A stretch of 64,000 nt of DNA from Lolium rigidum. Lineage: Eukaryota > Streptophyta > Magnoliopsida > Poales > Poaceae. The stretch is taken from contig NC_061513.1 of the NCBI RefSeq assembly GCF_022539505.1, positions 184,728,017 to 184,792,016 of the forward strand, written 5' to 3'. Below the pieces are notes generated by a model. The model did no database searches and was not told the DNA's origin. It saw nothing but the letters and a program-made list of their open reading frames with translations. Positions 34,376-46,047 of this stretch are shown here, piece by piece; the stretch's first letter is position 1, and each line of letters starts with the position of its first letter. The translations under genes were made by a program, and so were the position numbers.

Positions 34376-34841
34376 AGTTGGTATCGAGCCTCGAGTTGAC
34401 GGTACCCCACTAGTCCAGCCTTTAGGATAACCTTGCCAACGGGCGTTGAGTTTAGAGAGTCCAAACTAGTTTCTAAAACTCGTTGGATAGTTCCGATTAG
34501 CTCGATTTTTCTCCTTACCTATATTCTTTCTCCTCTTATCTATGTGAGTTTTGAGTCTTCTCTCTTGTCCGAGTTTCTCCGAGTCTTAGGTTTGACGTGG
34601 GTTGGACGATCTTTGCCCCTCACCTATTAGGTCCGATCTTCGGAGGATCCCGAAGGAAGCGTATCATCAACAGCGGAACCACGACTTCTTGTTGGTGGTG
34701 TCGACCGTTCTACATGGAGCAACAATTCTTGTTAGTGGTGTCGAGGAGATCGACACGTCGCCTGAAGATCCGATAGTTTAACCAACTCCCCCATAGGTTG
34801 ACGTGGGATCTCGGGCGCGATCCCTTGTTAGTGGTGTCGAT
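34376..34841 (+). other. Internal domain of the LARD-like element with degenerate primer site
   Basis: Two bases after the LTR is TTGGTATCGAGCC, which matches the usual initiator-tRNA-Met primer site TGGTATCAGAGCC except for one missing A. Three copies of CTTGTTRGTGGTGTCGA occur at about 34688, 34728 and 34824. A good polypurine tract before 34842 is not obvious. No coding sequence is present. Confidence 0.75.
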
Positions 34842-37800
34842 TGTAACGGTCCGGGTAGTACCCCTAATAGAATTGCTTGTAGTTTTTCTTTTTTTGCATC
34901 ATCATGCATGCATCATACCATCCACATGTTTTATCAATCTAAAATTATATGCATATTTTTCTTTATTTTCCCTCTCATATGGTTTAGTAAAACCATCCCA
35001 TCTTTCTTCTTATTTTTCAAGGAAAACCATATACAAGTTTTTTGTACATGTTTGCGAAATGGTTTCAAATCAAATTCAAGTTTGGAAAATGTTTGCAAAA
35101 GGGCCTGACCCATTCCGTCTATGTCTCTCTTCCTTCTTCACTCTCCTATTGATCTTCCTTTGCAAGAATCAGATTCGATGAAGAAAAACTAGATGGGCAA
35201 TTCCTTTTCAAGCTAGACTGCTTCCTTCTTTTGGCCTCCTCTTAATCTGAATTGGGCCACAATATCTTGCCTTGTTTCTTCGTTTAATCTCCACCCAAGC
35301 CCACCTAGCCTAACCCTTTTCCTAGCCCAGCGGCCACTTATTTGTTCGACACCGAGAGCCTGCTCCCCTGTTCGTTTTCTTCGCTGTACAGGAGCACGAG
35401 AGGAGCGTGCTTCGCCTTATCCCACCTGCTCCTGTGCTTTCCCTCCTCCTTCCCCACCAAATTCAGCACAAATCCTAGCCTCTTCCATCTTCCCCTCCTC
35501 GTGCCGCCACTAAGTTTTCCCTCTCCCACGGAAGGATACAGAGAAAATTCAGTCAAAAATTCAGTTAACCATTGCCGGGAAATCCTCAAGCTCGTCGTCG
35601 CCTGGAGCCGCCGTTCGCCGCGCCGAGCACGTGGATGGAGCCACCATGGTATTCTTGTTCTGTACGCTGAAGGTCAGGAGCGGAGGCTGCTCCTGGACGA
35701 CATCACGGACCTCGCCGTCACCGTCCTCTTCTACACCGATGGTCACCACTCGCCTCTACTACCTCTTCCTCGAGTCCGCCCTCTTCCTCGACTCCGCCGT
35801 CGCCGTGTCGTTCTGTCTTGGAGCAACAACCAGGGTGAGCGCCACAACCTTTTCCCTTGCTATCTCGCTCATTTGCATCCAGTATTTGGCGTCATGCTCG
35901 TGGCCGATGTCATGTCTGCCGGGAACACGAGCTGCGCGTTCTGTATCTTCTCCGTCCTCACGCCTGGAGATGTTTCTGTTGGGCATGTTCTTGTTTTATA
36001 TCACCAGATGATCCTGCTATTGGTCCAATTCCTACAGTTCAAGGATCAAACCCCCAGTGGAGGCGCACATCTTCTATTTTCGTTGTATCAGGTTCAGTTA
36101 ACACATGTTGTTTTTGTCAGTTAAAAATTCTGATAACTGGGCTGCCACTTTACCTTGTCTGTTCTCTCTCTATTACTCACAAAAATCACTGAAAAGCTCC
36201 ACTTGCTAGCCATCGATCCTGCCAGCATAACCCAGTATGAATTCCCAGGAGAAACAAACGCCCATCCTTTTCTTTTCTGTCTTTCTCAAATTTTCAGCAT
36301 ACGGTCTCCTGTTTCAGTTTTTAGAACACCTGCAGGCCTCATCACAACGGCCAGCAGTGCGGTGAATACACTGCATCCCTACCATTCTTGTGAGCAGCCT
36401 GCTAGCTAGTTTAACTACTTTGCACGGCTTCTATTCATCCATCCACCTGTCTGTGAGCTAGCTTGCTCCAGGCTTGAATCAATCCACTTGCTAGCTACCT
36501 AGTTTGACTGGCTAGTTTATTCACAGCGTTTTGCAACTATCCCAAGCCAAAATCTGAAGCTTATCCCAAGTGGGTCCCTCGTGTTGTTTTTTTCAACTGA
36601 TCCATCGATCAATTCCAAGGCAAAAGGCCATGTTCTCTGTCTCTGTTTGTAGCTTCGTACCTGTCTTTTGTTTCAGTTTCAGAAAAATTAGCAAACAAGG
36701 CATCTTTTGTTTAATTAACCACACGTATCCCTGTCAATAGTACAAACCATTCAATATCGCAGCATCTGAACCAAATCGGAGTTCACTCCACGCTGCGTCC
36801 AATTATCCACTACTGCTGTCATTTGTTCTCCGGAGCCAGATGGTCCTCGGCCCTGCAAGCTTTTATTTTATCTTGTGAATCTTGTTTATTTTAAAGCTTT
36901 TATTTTATAAATCTAAATACATCAAATTATATATCTAAATTGTTCAGAAAAATATGAGGAACATTAATATGCCATCCATTCATCTATTTGCATCTCGCAT
37001 CATGTCGCGCGTTGATAGTCGTGCATGTTCACCTAACATATATGCGGAGTATTTCGGAACACCGATTTGGTTTTCCCCTCCGTTTAATATTGAAGTAGCT
37101 CACCCATGCCATATATATGCCATGCTAAGCAACATTTAATATTGCTTGGTAGAAAAACAACTCGAACCTAACTATTGTATGTCGGGATTCCGATTCCGCT
37201 TAAATTGGATAAGTGCATCGGACCATCGTTGCCATGTCATGCATATCATGTCGATCATCTTGGATCTTCTTTATCCGTAGTAGTAAAACTTGCATACTTT
37301 GTGTGTTCCAGCATTTGCTTCTTCCCGGATAGGATCGCGAAGTGGTGTTGTGAGATACGACAAGTTCTCCGGATGTTCTTCGGCAAGCTTTAACAGGCAA
37401 GCATTTCCCCTATACTCCTGCCCCTGCAGAAGTCGCTTACCTATTTTATTTTTGCCTTCTCCCTAATGCTATCCTTAAGTTGCGTTCTTGTCACGTGTCC
37501 CTTCCACTTGTTACATCCAGTAGCCCATATTGCCACCATCAACCACCAACCTACTAGAGCTGTTGTTTGGTTATCGGGTCTGCCTTGCGCGTCGTAGTGC
37601 ATGCTAGTGCTGTTTATATCTCGTTACCGTTACTGCTATCTTATCGGGTTATCTGTTGGGGAATCATGACACATGGTTTATGGTTATATATGTTGGAAGT
37701 ATCATGGTTACTTGTTAATAATTGTTAGCGGAGACATCGGTGGGTCAGTTGCTCGTTTTATGGCGGCTCACTTGTGTTTCTTTAAAGCTTAGGACCCGAG

Positions 37801-39121
37801 TTCCTGTTATCCGTTCCGAGGCCGAGCGCTCTAACCACACGTGGGTATGCTTCAGGTCTCCCTTGACCACCTTGCCGAATCTACGACTTTGTCCAGTGGC
37901 CACAACTAGTTTGCAATGTTTTACCATTTGTTGTTTGCATGCATGCCAGCTTGTTACTTATTTACTTTGGAAAGCCCCTGGGTGCCTTGTATCCCTTGTT
38001 TCTGGTATGCACGTATAGGTCGTGGAGCATCTGCGAAGTGGTTTATCGCCCCAGTGTGTGTTTAAACCACCTAGCACGTTGACACACATAGCTAAGTCCG
38101 CTTCGGAGATACGGCGGACTTCGATACGGGTTCAACTTGGTTAGGTGGCTTCCTGGACATTGTTGTCGTGAAGGAGAGTGCGAGTCGTGATATCCACCTA
38201 TCGCAAGTGGGTTGATCGTGCGTGTGGGCACATTTGGGCACCCCTGCAGGGTTAAATTTTATCGATAAGCCGCGTCCGCGGTTATGGACGACTTGGAGCT
38301 GTATGACTCGACCATAGACAACTTACACATGTTGTTTCATTACTAATAACTTGTGTAGTAAGATAGAACAACTTAAATAATAACTGGTTAAAACTTGTCA
38401 ACCGTGTGAGTGCCCTTGTAAGTACTTCCTTGCGAGGGGGGAACGCATCGGCTGTGTTATGTTTGCAGAGTATAGAACTGTTAGTTGTGCGCTTTCTCAT
38501 CTTCTCTAATTAGACGACTGTTGTAGAGTGTCTCTATAGGTTTTTAGTGCTTGCGCGCTGCCGCTTAACCCCACCATATTGCCTATGACGTTCCTCTTGC
38601 GTCCTCTAAGTCCCCTGCGTGCCTCAAGTACAAAGGACGATCGGTTGACAAATGCTTATACGTCTTGAAGTCTTGTTAAGTACGAACTCGTACTTATTGC
38701 TCGCTTCTACGGGACATAACAGGGCGGGTATGAAGATATGTTCGATGAAGATGACGCTAGCAAGGTTACCCTTCCGGCTTGGCCTGGCGGGGTTATGGGC
38801 GCTATCGGTTATCTTCAGGACTCTTAGTCCAATTTGTATCTTGTCCGTACTCGGACGTATTTGATCTTCTGTATGATTTGGATCTTTGTATTGTATCTAT
38901 TTGTATCTTGACTCGATGGAGTCGTTGTTGTAATATATCTGTTTCTTGTGGGCTCTATTGTAATCCTGTTGTAATGTTACCGCTCGTGATTGATTCCACC
39001 CGCATCGCGTGCATGCTTCGGCATGTACGAGGCGCTTGGTGGTGCGTCTCCTAAAATCGATATCGTGCGGATTTCGGCGGATTCGCTGGGATCCTCATGG
39101 TACCGGTTTTGGGGCGTCACA
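34842..39121 (+). repeat. 3' LTR of the LARD-like element
   Basis: It is the second copy, ending GTCACA directly before AAAGG. The longest frame (35342-36124) is broken in the 5' copy by small indels, which argues against a gene. Confidence 0.92.
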
Positions 39122-39126
39122 AAAGG

Positions 39127-40616
39127 TAGCACACAAGAAATTCACTTTGGAGTGGCAGTGAAATACCACATATAGGTATGTATGGTGGACTCAATTGGCA
39201 CTTTGGTTTTTAGTGGTTGGATGCACGAGTAGAGATCATACTCAGTACAAGTGAAGGCTAGCAATAGACTGGGAAGCGACAATCAAGAAAGCAGTAACTA
39301 TCATAATCATGCTTGCGACGGATAAAATTAACGGAAGCATAAAAGTAATACAAGAACTCCGAGGCAAGATAAATCATCGAGACTTAAATGGCTTTTGTTT
39401 TAGTCTTATTCATGCTTGAGCATGTGCCAAGTCGATTCAAATGAAGCATTCAGATGAGGATACCACAATGTCATACCGTTATATAAATAGAGCAATGCAA
39501 GCAAACATCTATATGACATGTTACCTATAGTAAATTGGAACTAATCATGAGAGATCATAAACTACTGAGCATCATTAAGTAGTATATACCTTACACAAAC
39601 AAACTAAGCATGTCCACATAAATGAGTATATGTACAAAAATGAAAACAAATAGAGTTCATACCAGCCTCTCATCACAACTCGAATTGTCGTGACCGTCAT
39701 TATCTTCACTTGTGTGACTTGAATAATTTGAAATGATAACCAAGCACCAATGAAATCACGGAAGAACGTTGAACGCTGCACCAACTTTACAAAACCAAAG
39801 AAGAAGAACAAATATTTTTGGGTTTTTGATTTTTAATCAACACACAAAGCAAAATCTTTTTGTATTTTCGAATAGCAAACCATAATGAGAAAATGAAACA
39901 AACTAAAGAAGAAAATGAAGAGAAACAACATAAATATTTTTGGTCTTTTTGTATTTTGAAAAGTAGAAACAAAAGCAAAAAGAAAGAAAAGAAAGAAAAC
40001 TAACATAAACATGCAAATACAACTAGTGGCAGAAATCTGCCAACCCAGAACAGCAGCCAAAGATCGATTTTTCTGAAAATGTTCTGTGGATCAGCTGGAA
40101 AAGTTCTGAACTAAAGAAAGTTAGATAACAACCTGGGGAATTTTTTCAAAAATTGGCAGTTCAAAATTCTGTCCTAGATATTTATACGATTTTTTATGGT
40201 GACAACACAGAATCTGTTTTTGGGCAGCATCTTCCCCAATTCTTACCTCCTTCCTATTAGAGGATATCCTCGGTATAAAAACGAAATAAATAGTCTAAGG
40301 AGAGGTTATTACAGTAGTAACAACTTCCAAGATTCAATGAAAGAGAAATTACAGAAATAAACTAAAGAAGAACGAAAAGAAAGCTAAACGTGGATATACA
40401 AATTTCCGACGAAACATGATATATAGATGAGTGAGATGTCGGTATACCTCCCCCAAGCTTAGGATTTTGGCCTAAGTGGAGATCAATCCTGGGGGACCAA
40501 GCAGTGTAAGAAGTGTTGCCTCTGTAATACGACGAAGAAGCACCTTCGTCCTGATATGAACTCGAGGATGCCCCGGTGTAGTGCGTGGCGTAGTCATCAG
40601 TGGCCGCCTCCTCCTC
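39127..40616 (-). other. Non-coding Gypsy internal sequence
   Basis: AT-rich. It resumes element 1 after the nested insertion. The part 40110-40460 resembles 44225-44470 (both contain AACCTGGGGAA and TATACCTCCCCCAAGCTTAGG), so both are the same segment of related elements. Confidence 0.55.
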
Positions 40617-41603
40617 CTACTGCTGCCCATGGAATCCAAGCAGTCGCAGCTTCTCGTCCAACTCCTCCTTTGAGCGCGACCATGGCTTCTTGTGAACACT
40701 ACACAAACTAGATTGTGGTAGGAGAACCTCCTTTTCTTCTCCATCAACAAATAACATTCTATATACTATACTTCCTGCACAAGAGTTACCAGTAACAAAT
40801 TGATGGTGTTTCATAGCAGCAAGATCAAGTCTCTGTGGTGCCAACAACACATCATTTGGATCAATAGGAAGATCCAAGGCAACTATAATACATACAACAA
40901 CAATTCCCCCATAAATGGGTCCTTTAGCAGATAAGCGACGAGCAATAAGAGCACCAAGATTGTACTTAGTACTATTATTGAGTGCGGTAGCTAGAAAAGC
41001 CAACTGATAATGGTAAATATTACTAGTATTTTCCCTACCAAGAATACTATTGGCAAGGTAATAAGTAAAGTATCGAATAGCTGGTAGTTGAATGTTCCTT
41101 ATCTTGCCACGCTGGGCTCTGCGGTCATCATCATTCGTCACCTCCCGGTAGAGCTCCAACAAATCAGGGGGATTGTCCTTAATCTTCCTTGATGTCCCAA
41201 TAGTAGGAATACCTATGATTTCACAAAATCTTGACAAATACAAAGTGACAGACTTATTATAGATTTTAAATGCAACACTCGGCTTGAAGATAGTGTTACT
41301 GAAGGAGAAACTCTCAACAAAGGTTTTAGTGAGCAAAGCATATTTTTCACTCTCATCATTCATGTAAGTAGTTAGGCCAACCCTTTCAACAAGGAGCAAG
41401 AAATCATCATAGATCCCTGCATCTACCATGAAGTTAACACAAGGGAAAGTGGATGTATGTGCTTCTCCATCATACCTCTCACCAATGTCCGGTGCAATGA
41501 GATCTTCATTATAGGATTGCCTAAATTGGGTAGATGATCTTGAAGACCTTCTTGGCCCAGGTGCTTCCCTCTCAAAGATTTCTCCATATGTGTGGTTGTC
41601 CAT
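40617..41603 (-). CDS. Retroelement accessory ORF (putative plant transposon protein type), 328 aa
   Basis: One uninterrupted minus-strand frame. It starts MDNHTYGEIF after a Leu/Ile-poor leader, has an RRSSRSS basic-serine stretch at about 18-25, then a helical, Asn/Tyr-rich body with YLSRFCEIIGIPT and IRYFTYYLANSILGRENTS. This layout resembles the 'putative plant transposon protein' (Transposase_32-like) family found as an extra ORF in Athila-type Gypsy elements. No RT, protease or integrase motif is present and its role is unknown. The frame is intact although the surrounding element lacks gag-pol. It is transcribed with the minus-strand element. Confidence 0.6.
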   Translation of the reverse strand: MDNHTYGEIFEREAPGPRRSSRSSTQFRQSYNEDLIAPDIGERYDGEAHTSTFPCVNFMVDAGIYDDFLLLVERVGLTTYMNDESEKYALLTKTFVESFSFSNTIFKPSVAFKIYNKSVTLYLSRFCEIIGIPTIGTSRKIKDNPPDLLELYREVTNDDDRRAQRGKIRNIQLPAIRYFTYYLANSILGRENTSNIYHYQLAFLATALNNSTKYNLGALIARRLSAKGPIYGGIVVVCIIVALDLPIDPNDVLLAPQRLDLAAMKHHQFVTGNSCAGSIVYRMLFVDGEEKEVLLPQSSLCSVHKKPWSRSKEELDEKLRLLGFHGQQ

Positions 41604-41865
41604 CCTTGTTCTGAAATTTTAAGCAAACCTCATAAAAAGTGATTTTAAGACAAGCAAATGAAGGGGAACACTATGGAGACTCATAAGAGGACTAAACATG
41701 CATCAAAATAACTTATCCCATCATAATAAGAATGCAAGCTCACTTAACATGTCATCTACAACAGCAAAATACTCAAGATATACTCCACCAAACAAAATTC
41801 TACTTGGATAATCGGAGGAGTCACATACCGGAGAGCAAATGTGATGCGGGGTGGCCTTCAGACAC

Positions 41866-43372
41866 TGATACGTCCAATTTGCATCGCTATTTTATATCAT
41901 AATTTGCTGTTATTCATTGATATATTTCATATTTGGAGATAATACTTATGTTATTTCATCTATTTTGCATGTTTCATGATTATTGGAGGATCGCGCACCG
42001 GAGCCGGGATTCTCGTTGGAAAAAGCACCGCGAATGCAATATTTCGGAAGATCAACAATTGACGGGAATTTCATGAAAATTCCTATTTTTCCGGATGACG
42101 AAGGGAGCCGAAAGGGGAGAAGAGGGGACCCGAGGTGGGCCCACCCCATAGGCCGGCGCGGCCCAAGGCCCGGGTCGCGCCGCCCTATGAGGAGGGGGCC
42201 CACAGCCCTCTCGCCTCCTTTTCTTCGCGTACTCCTTCGTCCCGAAAATCTAAGCCGAAGGGGTACGTCGCGAAGAGCCACAGCCCGCCTCGCGGGGCGG
42301 AGAACACCAGAGAGAAAAGAGCTCTTCGGCGGGCAGGAATCGCCGGGAAACTCCCTCCCGGAGGGGGAAATCGACGCCATCGTCACCGCCATCGAGCTGG
42401 ACATCATCTCCATCACCATCACCATCATCTTCATCATCATCACCGCCGTCTCCACCGCTGCACCTCGTCACCGCTGTAGCAATTTGGGTTTGATCTTGAT
42501 TGTTTGATAGGGGAAACTCTCCCGTGTTGATTTCTACTTGTTATTGATGCTATTGAGTGAAACCGTTGAACCAAGGTTTATGTTCAGATTGTTATTCATT
42601 ATCATATCACCTCTGATCATGTTCCATATGATGTCTCGTGAGTAGTTCGTTTAGTTCTTGAGGACATGGGTGAAGTCTAAATGTTAGTAGTGAAGTATGG
42701 TTGAGTAGTATTCAATGTTATGATATTTAAGTTGTGGTGTCATTCTTCTAGTGGTGTCGTGTGAACGTCGACTACACGACACTTCACCTTTATTGTCCTA
42801 GGGGAATGCATCTTGTACTCGTTTGCCAATTGCGGGGTATGCCGGAGTGACAGAAACCTGAGCCCCCGTTGGTATATCGATGCAGGAGGGATCGCAGGAT
42901 CTCAGAGTTTAAGGTCGTGGTTAGATTTATCTTAATTACTTTCTTGTAGTTGCGGATGCTTGCAAGGGGTATAATCACAAGTATGTATTAGTCCTAGGAA
43001 GGGCGGTACATTAGCATAGGTTCACACACAAAACACTTATCAAAACAATGAATATTAATTAGCCGTATGTAGCGAAAGCACTAGAATAAATTCTCGTGTG
43101 TCCTCAAGAACGTTTGGTCATTATAAGTAAACAAACCGGCTTGTCCTTTGTGCTAAAAAGGATTGGGCCACTCGCTGCAATTATTTCTCTCGCATTTTAC
43201 TTACTTGTACTTTATTCATCTGTTACATCAAAACCCCCGAATACTTGTCTGTGAGCATTTACAGTGAATCCTTCATCGAAACTGCTTGTCAACACCTTCT
43301 GCTCCTCGTTGGGTTCGACACTCTTATTTATCAAAAGTACTACGATACACCCCCTATACTTGTGGGTCATCA
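41866..43372 (+). mobile_element. Solo LTR, 1507 bp, with 5-bp target duplication
   Basis: It starts TGATACGTCCAATTTGCATC and ends CTTGTGGGTCATCA. It is flanked on both sides by GACAC (41861-41865 and 43373-43377). No internal domain or partner LTR adjoins, so it is a solo LTR left by LTR-LTR recombination. It contains a CATCAC/CACCAT run (about 42400-42450) that yields a His-rich shadow ORF. Confidence 0.92.
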
Positions 43373-43377
43373 GACAC

Positions 43378-44214
43378 CTCCACACCAAGACCAACAAGTC
43401 CCCCAAGTGGACCGATGACCCAGGCTCGAGTTAAAGCGCTACAAGGTGAACTCGCTCCTCACCACCCTTGACCACGGTACCCCTTTGGATGGAATGCTAC
43501 CTCATGCCGACGTACTTTGTGTCATTAGGTACAAGGTGCATCAAGACCCCGGAGAGAAGGACACACCATGGTCAAGGGAAGGAGAGGAGCAGCGGGACTT
43601 GAAGATGAGCACGAAGCTGGACCCGACGTCACTCGAAGCGCTCGAAGGAAGAGAGGAAGCTGGCTGGCCCAGGACCCGGTCGACCGGCCCCACGACCGGA
43701 CCATCCGGTCCCAGGCCCGGTCAACCGGTCGCCAAACCGGATTCGCCTCGGCGTCGTACCGGGGGACAACCGGACGGAGATCTGCGACATTTCCGGTTGG
43801 CGACCGGTCGACCGGCCCCACGACCGACCACCCGGGTCCCAGTGCCCGGCCTCGACCGGCCCCAGGACCGGATCTGACGGGAAGGCCCCACCAAACCGCC
43901 TAAGTTATCCACTTATGTACCTTTTCGCCTTGCTGGCCATGTAGGCCTATATAAGCAACCTGGACCCCTCCCTTACCCCTTAGACATAATTTTGAGCTTA
44001 AACCAACTTTGAGCTTAGTCTCCCTAGGGTTAGCATCCATCTTGGACAAGCATCCCTTTGTAATCAAGGCACTCCTTGTTGTTGATTTGGATATTGTTGA
44101 GTGAGATTCTAGTGCAAGTCACTCTCTCTCCCTCACCAATCTCTTTTCTCCAACACCAATCTCTCACCGGGAATTCTGCCGCGTGCCTCTTCCGGGTGAT
44201 TCTATTGGCGTGGT
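43378..44214 (+). pseudogene. 3' end of a plus-strand Gypsy element: polyprotein C-terminus and LTR part
   Basis: About 43390-43440 reads PTSPPSGPMTQARVKAL and then, after a frameshift, KVNSLLTTLDHG...ADVLCVIRY. This matches the GPMTRARAK...VNSLL tail found at the C-terminus of many Gypsy polyproteins. Downstream is a CCGG-dense tract (about 43670-43880), then a TATA-like CTATATAAGC (about 43947) and pyrimidine-rich sequence, as in an LTR promoter. It breaks at 44214 and plausibly resumes at 49262. Confidence 0.6.
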
Positions 44215-45113
44215 TAATGAAAGCTAGATAATAACCTGGGGAACATATACAAAAATTGGCTTCGCAAAATAACGTTCTGGCTATTTTTGGGAATTTTTTT
44301 TTGGTAACAGTCCAGAATCTGTTTTCAATCAGCACTTCCCCAAATATCATCTCCCTCTCATTAGAAAACCACTCAAAGAAACTAAACAAGTATATACAAG
44401 TATCCAGCAACCATAATATGCAAAGAATGAGTGATGCCGGTATACCTCCCCCAAGCTTAGGCTTTTGACTCTTCTTGATCACATTATATCACCCTTCTCT
44501 CTTGACCCTTGAAAACTTCTGCCACACCAAACTTCTCATAAACTTCATTAGAGGGGTTAGTACTCAAAAACTTTAATCCACTTTAGTCCTGTAGTGACAC
44601 ACTGCAAGAACTCAATAAACCATTAGCTACAACTCTCCACATCTAGAAAGCCTCACTTAAAGTCCACAAGAGACAATGCAAAAAACAGAGACAGAATCTG
44701 TCAAAACAGAACAACCAGTAAAGACGAATTTTTAAGAGGTACTTCCGTTGCTCAAATCAGAAAACTCAAAACTAATGAAAGTTGCGTACATATCTAAGGA
44801 TCACTCACATAAATTGGCAGATTTTTCTGAGTTACCTACATAGAACCCTACCCAAATTCGTGACAGCAAGAAATCTGTTTCTACGCAGAAATCCATATCT
44901 AGCATCAACCTTCTATTAGAGACTTTACTTGGCACAATAATGCAATAAAGTAAAGATACAAAGGTATTTCTACAGTAAGTAAAACAAGTGGAGGAAGAAA
45001 GAGATGTTGTTTAGTTCCTCTATGCATATAAAATGAATTTGTTAACAAGGTTGATCAAGTCTTGCCACCAAATAAATTTTACATAGCATATGAAGAAATA
45101 AACCTCAAATCAA

Positions 45114-45884
45114 TCATGTTACCTTGTATTGTATTGATATGGATCCAATCACAAGAGTCTGATATTCTTCTTTAGGCTCATACATTGGACAATCAATAGT
45201 TCCCACTTTGATAGTTCTCACATTAGAAATTGTATTAACTCCACATGCTTTCTCAATCCTCTTGGGAAAATAAACGGTATGCTCCTTATCATCGACATTG
45301 AAAGTAACTTTTCCTTTATTGCAATCAATAACAGCCCCTGCGGTGTTAACAAAAGGTCTCCCAAGGATAATAGACATATTATCATCTTCAGGCATTTCCG
45401 ACACAACAAAATCAGTTAATATCAAGCAGTTATTAGTAACTTGAACAGGAACATCCTCACATATACCAACAGGAATAGCAGTAGATTTATCAGCCATTTG
45501 CAAAGATATATCAGTCGGTATCAACTTATCTAAATAAAGTCTCTTGTAAAGAGAGAAAGGCATAACACTAACACCCGCTCCCAAATCATATAGAGCAGTT
45601 CTAACATAATTATTCTTAATAGAACAAGGAATAGTCAGAATACCTGGGTCGCCAAGCTTCTTTGGAACCTTACCATTAAAAGAGTAATTAGCAAGCATCG
45701 TGGAAATCTCCTCATTAGGAATTTTCCTTTTGTTAGTGACAATATCTTTCATATACTTTGAATAAGGAGGCAATTTAATAGCATCAGTCAAAGGTATTTG
45801 CAGGAATAAAGGTTTCATCCAATCACAAAATTTATTATAGTTTTTTTCTTTCTTTGATTTTAGTTTCTTAGCAGGAAAAGGCAT
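45114..45884 (-). CDS. Gypsy (Athila-like) aspartic protease region, 256 aa frame
   Basis: The frame contains the retropepsin-type active site region ALYDLGAGVSVMPFSLYKRL (about residues 93-112), with a DLGA variant of the D-S/T-G triad as is usual in Athila proteases. The flap/hinge-like part MSIILGRPFVNTAGAVIDC follows (about 170-188). Upstream is KFCDWMKPLFLQIPLTDAI, typical of the gag-protease linker. It is cut off before any reverse transcriptase. A paralogous copy is at 49982-50764. Confidence 0.8.
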   Translation of the reverse strand: MPFPAKKLKSKKEKNYNKFCDWMKPLFLQIPLTDAIKLPPYSKYMKDIVTNKRKIPNEEISTMLANYSFNGKVPKKLGDPGILTIPCSIKNNYVRTALYDLGAGVSVMPFSLYKRLYLDKLIPTDISLQMADKSTAIPVGICEDVPVQVTNNCLILTDFVVSEMPEDDNMSIILGRPFVNTAGAVIDCNKGKVTFNVDDKEHTVYFPKRIEKACGVNTISNVRTIKVGTIDCPMYEPKEEYQTLVIGSISIQYKVT

Positions 45885-46047
45885 TTGCTTTTGAACCCAA
45901 GGTTCCCTTTCACTACCATGTTTCTTAGTAATAAAATCTTCTTTAGTATACCTTTTATTTTTAGCATGCTTTTCAGGTTCTTCTTCAACCTCTTCTTTAT
46001 CAGAAGCATCATTCTTATCATTATCTTTATCATGTTCATTACCACTT

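Larger units (their letters stand above)
30085..39121 (+). mobile_element. Large non-autonomous LTR element (LARD-like), 9.0 kb
   Basis: Two long direct repeats (30085-34375, 4291 bp; 34842-39121, 4280 bp) start TGTAACGGTCC and end TTGGGGCGTCACA. They are separated by only 466 bp. Perfect 5-bp target duplications AAAGG flank the whole (30080-30084 and 39122-39126). The short inverted ends TGTAACG / CGTCACA are LTR-typical. The internal 466 bp cannot encode gag or pol. LARDs (e.g. Sukkula) have similarly long LTRs but, as I recall, larger internal domains. Frames of up to 260 aa within the LTRs differ between the two copies and have no known domain. Confidence 0.92.
29178..41860 (-). mobile_element. 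Internal region of Athila-like element 1, split by a nested element
   Basis: 29178-30079 and 39127 onward are minus-strand Gypsy internal sequence interrupted by the 30085-39121 insertion. It carries one accessory ORF (40617-41603) and an AAGCTTGGGGGAGG motif on the minus strand near 40450. No gag, RT or integrase is seen, and the matching 5' LTR was not identified. The right boundary near 41860 is approximate. Confidence 0.65.

Noticed and set aside
35342..36124. 260-aa open frame in the 3' long LTR
   Set aside because: The same region in the 5' LTR is broken by small indels, no domain is recognised, and it lies wholly in LTR sequence.
41946..42507. 169-174 aa frames, one His-rich
   Set aside because: Inside a solo LTR; the His run is a CATCAC microsatellite.
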